A DNA stretch of 17,539 nt from Conidiobolus incongruus B7586 (lineage: Eukaryota; Entomophthoromycota; Entomophthoromycetes; Entomophthorales; Conidiobolaceae): assembly GCA_000697335.1 (NCBI GenBank), contig JNEM01013165.1, forward strand, positions 1 to 17,539. The letters run 5' to 3'. The notes under the pieces were generated by a model. The model was not told the DNA's origin. It ran no database searches and saw only the letters and a list, made by a program, of their open reading frames with translations. The number at the start of each line of letters is the position of its first letter. Position 1 is the first letter of the stretch. Below are positions 9,720 to 17,539 of this stretch, piece after piece. A program made the position numbers and the translations under genes.

Positions 9720-10355
9720 AACTATTATTATATTAACCTATAAAAATAAGTTATAAAATCAAAAACACTTATATTTTTACTAATAACTTGATTAATATTT
9801 AATAAAATAAACCTAAATTAAATAATTAAATCTGTTATATTTATTAATTATATTTATCATTAAATGATGATATTTAACTATTAATTGGTTAAAATATAAA
9901 CCCTTAAATTTTACCTAGGGTGAGTTATAAATTTGTAGGTTTTTGGTGATAAAAAACATTAAAACCTAGTATATCTATCTTTAACTTTTCTAACTTCTTT
10001 AAGTTTATAGGGTATAGAATTAATTAACTTTTTACACTAAAAAGGGTTAATCTTGTTCTATGTTTCTTAAACATATTCTTAAAATTGATTTAAATTTTTT
10101 ACTAGGGGGAAAACTTTAATAGCTTTTTTTAACTAATCCCAAAGATATTAAATTAAATTAAAGTTAAGAGATTAAAAAAATTACTTTATAACTATTATCT
10201 TGTTATTTTTAAGCTATTTGGTAGTAGAAGTTATAATATAACAAGAGATATTATTTTACTAGAAAATAATATTAGATTTATTTAACCTATATTATTCAAT
10301 GGTTTTTTTCAATTCATTATTTAAAATACTTTAGTATATCTTAGTATTAATTCCC
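9720..10355 (-). repeat. Decayed repeat, copy B (reads on the minus strand)
   Basis: Read on the minus strand this matches window positions 1-~640 almost colinearly. The distance from the GGGATTA landmark to the start of the shared terminal block is about 197 nt here and 191 nt in copy A. The terminal block itself, from AAAAACC (about 9943) to a TTTTGATTTTATRACT-like end (about 9751), is 192 nt. Copy A measures 193 nt and copy C 195 nt. The outer end points left, near 9720-9735. Confidence 0.65.
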
Positions 10356-11081
10356 CCATTAACTTTATAAATATACCTTACACCTAAAAACAACATATAT
10401 CCTTAAATAATAATTAACCTACTATTATACTTTTAGGAAAAATTAATATAATGGTTACAAAGTAGTTTTGTATTTTTTCTAAAGTATCTAGCTTTTCTAT
10501 TAAATTTATTAAGGTATATTTTTGTTTTATTAAACTAAATAACTTTACTCTAATTAATTTCAGTTTAATATTAATAGCAACATTTAAATTCCTATCTAGC
10601 TTTATAATAGGATTTTTTTAATTAAGGGTGTTTTTTCTTAAGATATAAGTAATATCTATGTTAACATAAAACACATATAATAATATTAGAGCTAACTAAT
10701 ATTCTTGTATAGTTTTATAATTCTTATTATATTTTTATAGTAATATTATATTTGTTTATACTAACTAACCTATAAATATACTTCTTATTATATTCATCTA
10801 TGATTTTAACATATTTAAGTTTAAATTTAAATGTTTTTTTATTGTTATTCTTAATAACTTTAACTATAATAAACTAGCTAACACTAGTAATTCTAACAAT
10901 ATCACAAGTTAATTTATTTTTTTATAAAGTTAATTAATATAAAAATAGATTTTTTTAGAGAGGGATTTAAATATAATAATACTAATAAAAACAATTTAGT
11001 ATATCTATAAAATATTATATAAAATAATAGCAAAAAGAGAAAAAAAATATGGTTATATATTATTAAATATATCCTTTTATC

Positions 11082-11340
11082 TTAAAAACCTATAAATTTA
11101 TAACTTACCTTAGTTAAATATAAAAGGTTAATATTTTTGCTAATAGTTTACTAAATATATCTAAATATATTTATTTATTCTCAAATAATATATTTTAATT
11201 ATATATTATAGTTTCAAGTAATCTAATATATATAATTGTTTTAATTATTAATTAAAATATATATATTTTTGATTTTATGACTCACCTTTACAGGTTAGTA
11301 TATTAGCCAAAGCTATATATAAACTAGAAATAGTCATATT
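11082..11340 (+). repeat. Decayed repeat, copy C (terminal block only)
   Basis: The block starts at AAAAACCTATAAATTTATAA (11084-11103) and reaches ATTTTTGATTTTATGACTC by about 11283. It then continues through a segment containing AGCCAAAGC that has a counterpart near 605-618 in copy A. Orientation is the same as copy A and opposite to copy B. It is the best preserved of the three in its outer 70 nt. Homology inward of about 11080 was looked for and not seen. Confidence 0.6.
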
Positions 11341-12318
11341 TTACTAATATCAAATATGAATATTAATGAATATAGAGATAAAATATATAATAATAATTTA
11401 GCAAATAAAAAATCTAAAATATTTACAAGCTTATCTACAGATTAGTTATTTGAAACTAATGGATAGTAAGTTGAAGATCAATTATTTTTAAAAGATTAAT
11501 ATTCTATTATATATAAATAGTAAATTAATATAAATTAATAATTATGAAACTAAATATTTAAAAATAAGTTTAAAAAGAGCAAATGGATGTTAAATAAAAT
11601 GGGGAATGGTTTGTAGATGATTTTACAAAGGCTATATATATTCTGTTAAGTGGATCAATTATATTTTCAATTTTTTATGACTTTGAAATATAGGATTTAT
11701 ATAACATGCATTTTAAAGATTACAAAATGTTTTTATTTTTTTCATCTATTATGTCATTTTAAATTTTGATATTATAATTGATTATCAAATAATATTGATT
11801 CAGTAAATTTGTGATAAATTATTTAATCGTTGAATAAAAATAATTAATATTAAACTGAATTTCAAAATATTATACAAGATTAAATGTTAAATTTGGATTA
11901 TAATGTAGTGAACAAATAATGTATTATTCATATTTACAATGAAATTTTATATATAATGTAATAAAATGCCATTTTTTATTATTTAATAATTTTAGTTTAT
12001 ATATTCAAAATTTGATTGGATTTTTTTGAATTTTTTAAAGTGGGGCTGAATTTTATGATAGACTAAGTATTTAATAGTATTGTAATGAGAATTAAAGCAA
12101 TGGATTAAAAATACAAGGAAATATAGAATTGATAAATATAACAATATGAATATTGATAAAATAAGCGATAACTATTAAAATTTAAGTTAACAAGCTGCAG
12201 TTTTTATTTTGCCAATAGCAAAGGATATATTAATTGAATAATGGATTGATTGATAATTAAATTTTTTTACATGAAGAATGTAATCTAGTAATTCTCAGAA
12301 AAAATTGAAATTGCTAAA
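11341..12318. other. AT-rich intergenic DNA, nothing recognised
   Basis: The CpG-free state continues to 11827, so the repeat block may extend this far; CpG reappears at 11828 and 12166. There are no coding frames, and I see no tandem or inverted repeat. Confidence 0.45.
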
Positions 12319-12391
12319 CATTAAGTGGTCGAATGGATAAGGCACTTGACTATGAATTTATAGATTCAAGTTTCGATCTCTAGTGGAATCT
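12319..12391 (+). pseudogene. tRNA-Arg(ACG)-like sequence, decayed (tRNA pseudogene or SINE head)
   Basis: A 73-nt segment has tRNA layout: an A-box-like TGGTCGAATGG (12326-12336), a D-stem that still pairs (GTC 12328-12330 with GGC 12341-12343), and a T-loop TTCGATC (12372-12378). The anticodon-arm region (ACTATGAA, 12349-12356) resembles ACTACGAA of fungal tRNA-Arg(ACG), but the anticodon now reads ATG. Stems are damaged: about 3 of 7 acceptor pairs, 2-3 of 5 anticodon pairs and 3 of 5 T-stem pairs remain. It is therefore unlikely to be a working tRNA. Pol III boxes could still be functional. A tRNA-derived SINE is possible, but no repeat of the downstream tail is seen in the window. Confidence 0.6.
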
Positions 12392-14042
12392 ACTGCTAAT
12401 TAGGTACTTTCATCTATTTTAGACAGGTTGATTCAGTATTTTTATTTATGTTCGTAATAAAATAATTATTAATGTGTGATTAATTTTAATTTTAATTTTA
12501 AATATTTTATTAGAAATATACATTTTATAATATTATTTCATAATCATTAAAGATGACTCATTTTAATTGTCATAATCCCCACAATTTTTATAAAAAATAA
12601 ATAATATATTAAAAAATGTGCTAAAAAATTAATTAATTCAATCTTCTATATGATTTGATTTAAATATTTATTTATTTGGTATTTGGCTCATTTATAATGA
12701 TAAGGTAAATTGCTAATAGTGTTTATTAAATCCTATATTACTCTATAATGCTGATATGTATTTTATATAGTTGAATATGAATAAAATTCATTTGAAGTTT
12801 GCTAATATTGGAACAATAAATCAAGTGGAATGATAAACTAATCCAATAGGAAGCATATAACTTTAAGTTGAATTGATATTCTGTCAAAAATAATTCGATA
12901 AAATGGGTCAATATTTTATATATTACCAAAAATTTCATTGATAAAATTTTAATAATTTAAAATATTATGGAAAAATTATTGAAATTCATTAAAACAAAAA
13001 CATTATAGAATGAAGAATTAAAATATATATATATATAAACTAAATTATGATTAATTAAACAATTAAAAAGTGGGTTGATAAACTATGATACTGAATTTTA
13101 GACTAATAAAAATGTAGGAATATGAGTGAAAATATTTTTATTTATTAAATATTATGAAGATCCAATGTAAAATTTGGAGTGTATTACCTAATAAAAAAAG
13201 ATATTTAGTAAAGAATTCTGAGATAATAGTGTTAGAAAAAAAATGAAAAATATCAGCAACTATAAATTAACTTCAGACCTCGTCGTCTAGCGTTTATGTT
13301 GACGAGTTATTGTCAGTGCTTGACTCTATTAGTTAATCTCATCCTAACAGCAAGTGTTCTCATAGAAAGAAATGGGTTATTACCTTATTATTAAATATAT
13401 AGAACTGATAAGTTAAATGAAATAATAAGACAATAAAACCATAAAGTGGTATATTGAAATATTTATTCTAAAACAAGGAGATTAAAAAAATTGATCAAGA
13501 GTTAATATATATAGATTTAATAGGATAAAAATTGTGGGATCAATTTTATAACAATATACCAATTTTCGGATTTTATAAATCGCAATATATTTTAGTCACT
13601 ATCAATATATCTTAGATACAAAATTCAATTTTATTTATTAATATATTTTAATTGTTTTAATTATTTTTTAAACTCACAGATTTATGCTTTAAAATAAAAT
13701 AATTAAACAATTAATATTTTATAATTTGAACTAGAATTAGAGCGTCGTTAATATGTTAACATAATCAATATTTGAATCTAAATTTCAATTTAATAAAAAT
13801 GTACCTAATTCCAAAAAATATTTAATTGAGAAGGGAATTTAAATCTATTGTAGTGTACAGGTTTTACAATTTAAGACTTTTTAGACTTAAAATTTGAAGA
13901 ATTTGCTTAAAAATTTTAATAAAATTGTGGAGCTAAAATGATAGAAAATATTAAACTTTAAACTATTGGATATTCTCAAAAATTAAACAACATATTAAGG
14001 TTTCGTTAATATTAATAAATGTTGTAATAGTAGTTCAAACAT
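12392..14042. other. AT-rich intergenic DNA with a short (AT)n microsatellite
   Basis: There is no credible gene. An alternating AT run of about 15 nt lies at 13023-13037. A less AT-rich patch at about 13271-13320 (CpG at 13282, 13285, 13292 and 13303) weakly recalls a tRNA-Asp 5' half, but does not fold as one. The rest shows nothing I can name. Confidence 0.45.
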
Positions 14043-14048
14043 TTTATT
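14043..14048 (-). terminator. Poly(A) signal AATAAA of the LPMO gene
   Basis: On the minus strand AATAAA lies about 50 nt after the TAA stop of the LPMO gene, at the spacing seen for the other two genes in the window. Confidence 0.4.
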
Positions 14049-14094
14049 GATTTACAAATGATAATTTAATGGTTACATAATTTATACCGTATGG

Positions 14095-15669
14095 TTAATA
14101 ATATCCAATAGGTTGCGTCGGATAACTAACTTGACCAGTGATCGCCGATGTTACAGGTGCTACAACTGGGTAGCCATTTGCAGCAGATGCAGGGTTAGCG
14201 ACAGTGTAGGCTTGTGTGGTAGGGACTGGACTAGCAACTGGGTAAGCATTAGCAGTAGTGATAGGGTTAGCGACTGGATAGGCATTTGTGGTAGTGACAG
14301 GGTTAGCGACTGGATAGGCATTTGTGGTAGTGACAGGGTTAACAATGGGGTAAGCTTGTGTGGTTGTAGGAACAACGGGAGCTGAAGGAGTTGGTGCATA
14401 GCTGCTATCTTCATTATCATCACAATCGGTTGTTGGAGCAACTGGATAAGCATTGTTAGTAGCTTTACTTGGAGAAATTGTAGCTAGAGTTGCAACAAGG
14501 TAGCCATTGGATCCAGATTGAGAGTTTCCGGGATTACTGACTGGATATCCTGCAATAATGGTAGGGGCGGTAGATGGTTTAGATGCTGCTACATATCCAC
14601 TTCCACCACTGTTAGAACTTCCTGATCCATATTGATTGTTCTGTACAACCTTGTAAGAAGGACCAGAACCTGTAGCTAAAGTGGGATTAGCACCAGAATT
14701 CGCAGAGTTTGACTGGGTTGCATATCCAGATCCAGGACCGGCGCTCACATTAGAACCTGAAGTAATATATACTCCTGGGTTTGAGGAGCTTGATTGACTT
14801 CCTGATCCATTGCCAACGCTAACATTTGAACCAGCAGTAGCATAAGATCCAGGATTTGAAGAGCCTGATTGGGTTGCATATCCTGATCCAGTTCCAGTAC
14901 TTACATTAGCTCTTGAAGTAGGATAGGCTCTAGAATTTGACGAACCTGATTGGCTTCCAGATGAAGATGCAGTATTTCCACCTCCACTAGATCCAGAAGA
15001 TGTAGTATTGCTAGTCTTGTTTCCAGATGAAGCATTCCCACTTGATACGGAACTTCCATTAGCAGTAACGGTAATAGTTTTCCTAGCATCGAACAAATCT
15101 TGGCCATTGTAGCCACCATTAGTAAATTCAGGAATTGTTGGATAGCCCGGTAAATCGGCAACCAATAATTCGGGACCTGTGATTGATCCACCTTCAACAC
15201 CGTCGACGGTGATATCGGCACAATTCATATAAAATTCGCGATTCCCGGTTTTATTGATCCAATTCCAGCTGAATACTGCTTTATCACTTGAAGGGGCTGT
15301 CGATGGGAATGGAACATCGAAATGAAGTCCGCTTCCAACAAGACAATTGTTCATTATGGTTTTGAGGACAACCCAAGTAGAACAGCCATCATAAGAAATT
15401 GCAAATTGGCAATGGCCACCATTGTGAGGAGCATCTCCAGTAATATCGACGGAAATAGAAGATCCGGCCTTCACAGTCAACACGGAGGGACCAGCAGGAG
15501 CGCCACCACATGGGAATGACTTGCCAGCACCCAATGGAGCAACCAAATCATAATCAATGCCATAAGGGTAAGTAGGATTGTTAGCGCCCTTTCTTGGGGG
15601 AGGGTTTTGCATCTTCATATGACCCAACACAGTTGAGGTTAACAAAGCAGTAATTAATAACACATTCAT
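14095..15669 (-). CDS. Secreted AA11-like lytic polysaccharide monooxygenase with repetitive tail, 524 aa
   Basis: The start is ATG 15667-15669 and there is no intron. Residues 1-16 are a signal peptide ending ...VLG, so the mature protein would begin with His17, the N-terminal histidine of an LPMO copper brace. H82 in APHNGGHCQF is the likely second ligand, and Y147 in GNREFYMNCA the axial tyrosine. These blocks, plus FSWNWINKTGNRE, match family AA11, which oxidatively cleaves chitin outside the cell. Cysteines at 54, 87, 96, 109 and 150 suggest disulfides. The catalytic domain ends near 200. After it come a Ser/Gly/Asn linker with three units of 25-27 residues (249-327) and a C-terminal array of six 12-residue units (435-506). 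I see no carbohydrate-binding module, GPI signal or membrane anchor. The coding strand is far richer in G+C than its flanks. Substrate assignment to chitin is by family, not seen directly. Confidence 0.88.
   Translation of the reverse strand: MNVLLITALLTSTVLGHMKMQNPPPRKGANNPTYPYGIDYDLVAPLGAGKSFPCGGAPAGPSVLTVKAGSSISVDITGDAPHNGGHCQFAISYDGCSTWVVLKTIMNNCLVGSGLHFDVPFPSTAPSSDKAVFSWNWINKTGNREFYMNCADITVDGVEGGSITGPELLVADLPGYPTIPEFTNGGYNGQDLFDARKTITVTANGSSVSSGNASSGNKTSNTTSSGSSGGGNTASSSGSQSGSSNSRAYPTSRANVSTGTGSGYATQSGSSNPGSYATAGSNVSVGNGSGSQSSSSNPGVYITSGSNVSAGPGSGYATQSNSANSGANPTLATGSGPSYKVVQNNQYGSGSSNSGGSGYVAASKPSTAPTIIAGYPVSNPGNSQSGSNGYLVATLATISPSKATNNAYPVAPTTDCDDNEDSSYAPTPSAPVVPTTTQAYPIVNPVTTTNAYPVANPVTTTNAYPVANPITTANAYPVASPVPTTQAYTVANPASAANGYPVVAPVTSAITGQVSYPTQPIGYY
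14152..14367 (-). repeat. 36-bp coding tandem repeat, six units (AYPV repeats)
   Basis: Six consecutive 12-residue units in the LPMO C terminus follow the pattern TTTNAYPVANPV. Two adjacent units (14266-14301 and 14302-14337) are identical at all 36 bases; the others have drifted. The identity points to recent duplication by slippage or unequal exchange. Units combine Thr (likely O-glycosylation sites), Pro and one Tyr each. Confidence 0.9.
14689..14925 (-). repeat. 75-81 bp coding tandem repeat, three units (NVS-GSG linker)
   Basis: This covers residues 249-327 of the LPMO. Units of 27, 25 and 27 residues follow the pattern Y.T...NVS.G.GSG...S.S.N.G. Each carries an N-V-S sequon, so N-glycosylation is possible. 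The units are diverged, older than the AYPV array, and consistent with a flexible linker. Confidence 0.75.
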
Positions 15670-15857
15670 TTTGGAATTTTTTCAAAGTACTACTAAATCA
15701 ATTAGTGTCTAGATATTTTGAGATTGATTTTGAACAAATGGAATAAAATAAATTATCACTAAAAATTAGAGGATATCCAGATCCCAAATTTGAGTGAATG
15801 TTAAAAGTAGTGTGTTTTTCAAGTGATCGTTTGATGCTTGACAATTGAGAGGAATGT

Positions 15858-15870
15858 GAGCATTTTATAC
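15858..15870 (-). promoter_or_regulatory. TATA box of the LPMO gene
   Basis: On the minus strand this reads GTATAAAATGCTC, about 190 nt before the ATG. It is a good TATAAAAT match at a normal distance for a fungal promoter with a leader of roughly 100-160 nt. The flanking bases GT...TGCTC also occur at 2363-2374 before the F-box gene. Confidence 0.5.
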
Positions 15871-16006
15871 TTGAGAGAAAAATGCAAAGAGGTTCTAGTA
15901 ATAAAATGTCACTTGGCAAAGGGGTTCAATAAAATACAAATAATGCTCTAATTAATCTATGCGAGAATTTCAATTCATCGAAAAAGAATGCGATATTAAA
16001 ACCCTG

Positions 16007-16026
16007 ATCTCCTAATAATAGGAGAT
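16007..16026. promoter_or_regulatory. Perfect 8-bp inverted repeat upstream of the LPMO gene
   Basis: ATCTCCTA (16007-16014) and TAGGAGAT (16019-16026) are exact complements around a 4-nt ATAA loop, about 340-360 nt upstream of the LPMO ATG. A dyad like this in a promoter fits a site for a dimeric transcription factor. A terminator for something unseen is less likely. Confidence 0.4.
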
Positions 16027-16063
16027 GATTTTCTCCTTCCGACTTTTCTGAAATTAATTTTTG

Positions 16064-16075
16064 GTGGGGTAGGGG
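16064..16075 (+). promoter_or_regulatory. CreA/Mig1-like and STRE-like sites upstream of the LPMO gene
   Basis: GTGGGG (16064-16069) fits the SYGGRG consensus of the carbon catabolite repressor CreA/Mig1. AGGGG (16071-16075) fits the stress response element. They sit together about 400 nt upstream of a polysaccharide-degrading enzyme gene, where glucose repression would make sense. Motifs this short also arise by chance, though G-runs are rare in this DNA. Confidence 0.3.
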
Positions 16076-16080
16076 TAAGT

Positions 16081-17539
16081 TGTGAAACGCAAACTTTAAT
16101 CATATCTAAATTTAAATTAGTTAATATTCTAGATGATCTTAGTTATAATTCATTCTTTACTATAATAGCTTAATTGTTATTAATATTCTAGTGATAATAC
16201 TTTATTAAAATCTAAATTTCAATCGAAAACTTATTAAGGAGGTCACTATAATAATTTAAATGTTATTTGACTTTTTAAAATTGATGTATTATGATTTCAA
16301 ATTGAATACTAAGGAGGTTCGCTAATGTTCAGTCGAATAATTCACAAAATTGAGGCATAGTAGAAAAATACACATAACCAAGAAATTACTACATTACATT
16401 AATCCATCCAACATTAGACATTGTTTTAATACTCAAATATTTATTACACAAATTCCATTTGTTAACCACATTTTTAATAAATCATTGTAGTTTTGATAGA
16501 GCCTATAATCTCAAACATTATATTTTAGACGAATGAATATTTTTTCAAAACATCAATATCGTTCCAAATGTAGGGAAAATTTTGCAATATACCATTGGTG
16601 TATTTTTTGATAATATTAATAATTGGTTGAATATTATAATTAATTCTATATTTATATAATCGATGAATATTTTGTCAAAAGTTTGATATTATATAAAAGT
16701 CATAGGGCCGTACCATATTCAATTATACAAATTAAAACCATTTTTATTCAATAATGAATGAATATACCAAGTTGAGAGTTTTTTGAAATGTGATTTGATA
16801 TATCAAGTTGCATAATATACTAAAAAATCAAAAAATAAATGTAAATATAAAGTAATTCGACATTAAACTTGTCCATCTATTATACCAATGTATAATTTAT
16901 CCTCCAAGATCAATTATAGTTATTAATTTGCACTTTGCTAAAATATTTCACTCCAAATTTGTTTGCTTGAGAGTGATATAAGCTATATATTTAGCAATTG
17001 TTTATCAGTGGATATTCAAAGTAATGTATTATAATCAAATGAATTTTATATTTTTCAAGGATTTGATTCATAATATAGTGATTCAATTCAAATTGAAAAT
17101 AAAACACATATCTTTCCTGATTTTCAAAGTCTTCAGATAGATCAAAACATATTAAAATATATAAGGTTTGATTGGTTAATTTATTATGTTTATTTGATCA
17201 TTTAATAGTTAATATTACTATGGAATTGAAGAAATGGGAAATTTTTTAATTTCTGATTTTTCAAACATATTATTAGTTTCAAATAAGCAAATATATACAA
17301 ATAAATAGGAAAATAAATAGTTTTGAATTATATATATATATATATATATAATAATTTTTTTGATTAAAAAATGAATTTTTTAAAATTAGTTGTTTAATTT
17401 AATTATGCTTAAACCAAATAGTAACCATCAAAAGTTTTTTATTTTAGTATTAGTAAAACTTAACCACAAACCCTCTAAAATCATTTAAAATTTACAAACA
17501 GCTTTTAGTAATGAAGCATTATCTAAATCAACAATTTAT
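16081..17539. other. AT-rich intergenic DNA with minor repeats
   Basis: No gene is recognised. A TAAGGAGGT motif followed by a variant of CACTA or CGCTA occurs twice, at 16235-16248 and 16310-16324, 75 nt apart. A (TA)11 microsatellite lies at 17329-17350. CpG sites are present (about 16224, 16320, 16338, 16530, 16561 and 16709), so this is not one of the CpG-free blocks. Confidence 0.5.

Larger units (their letters stand above)
9720..11340. mobile_element. Possible decayed element of about 1.6 kb with outward-facing terminal repeats
   Basis: Copies B (minus strand, outer end left) and C (plus strand, outer end right) of the same roughly 225-260 nt block face away from each other, about 1.1 kb apart. 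This is the geometry of terminal inverted repeats, and copy A would be one end of a second element of the same family. Copy B resembles copy A inward to 10355, but copy C stops matching at about 11080, so the ends are asymmetric inside. No transposase can be read; the interior is heavily eroded. A chance nesting of two inverted copies is the alternative. Confidence 0.4.

Noticed and set aside
400-11310. Reading copies A and C, in direct orientation about 10.7 kb apart, as the two long terminal repeats of one retroelement
   Set aside because: The interval holds two intact host genes and CpG-bearing spacers. A third, inverted copy of the same block fits an independent repeat family better.
12738-12938. 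Minus-strand 66-codon ATG frame
   Set aside because: It is rich in Ile, Leu, Tyr and Phe, as random AT-rich DNA would give, with no composition change, motif or neighbour support.
13276-13348. Possible tRNA-Asp-like sequence
   Set aside because: The 5' part (GTCTAGCG and a later TTGTCA) recalls tRNA-Asp, but the acceptor and T-arm do not pair, and the anticodon falls about three bases off its expected position.
14113-14385. Plus-strand open frame opposite the LPMO tail
   Set aside because: It is the antisense shadow of the 36-bp coding repeat; its own periodicity comes from that array.
14160-15221. Leu-rich open frames overlapping the LPMO gene on the same strand (14160-14453 and 14901-15221)
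   Set aside because: They are out-of-frame shadows of the repetitive LPMO tail and linker.
15698-15919. Minus-strand open frame of 73 codons in the LPMO leader
   Set aside because: It opens at TTG and spans the TATA box; no ATG start and no recognisable protein.
1-17539. CRISPR array, prophage, toxin-antitoxin or bacterial operon
   Set aside because: No spaced direct repeats, Shine-Dalgarno-led gene series or phage-type genes are seen. All evidence points to a eukaryotic nuclear locus.

Overview
The window reads as nuclear DNA of a very AT-rich, early-diverging fungus. An Entomophthoromycotina/Conidiobolus-like host is my best inference. It rests on AT-rich intergenic DNA, intron-less genes with eukaryotic AATAAA signals, F-box/LRR proteins, and a secreted AA11-type lytic polysaccharide monooxygenase (LPMO). 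I cannot name the species. Nothing looks bacterial: there are no operons or Shine-Dalgarno sites, and one long open frame only becomes longer if a TTG start is allowed.

Layout: (1) 1-~660 is the end of a decayed, CpG-free repeat. (2) 819-2330 (-) encodes a divergent F-box/LRR protein of 503 aa. (3) 2331-4334 is a 2 kb divergent intergenic region with a GC-richer, pyrimidine-rich island at 3060-3340. (4) 4335-5438 (+) encodes a 367-aa LRR protein related to the first one, but with an acidic Ser-rich leader in place of the F-box. (5) 5440-7125 holds two GC-richer islands with only short open frames, probably gene relics. (6) 7130-~11820 is about 4.7 kb with no CpG at all and no coding capacity. 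Its right part (~9720-11320) is bounded by two outward-facing copies of the repeat also seen at the window start. (7) 11350-14040 is ordinary AT-rich intergenic DNA with a decayed tRNA-Arg-like sequence at 12319-12391. (8) 14095-15669 (-) encodes the AA11-like LPMO with a long repetitive tail. (9) 15670-17539 is its promoter region followed by intergenic DNA.

The genes do not form an obvious pathway. The two LRR genes are divergent paralogs of a probable ubiquitin-ligase substrate-receptor family, and the LPMO is an extracellular, probably chitin-active, copper enzyme. I find no convincing previously undescribed multi-gene system. The most informative signals are the repeat family with constant internal spacing in three copies, the complete CpG loss confined to repeat blocks, and the six-unit 12-residue AYPV repeat at the LPMO C terminus.
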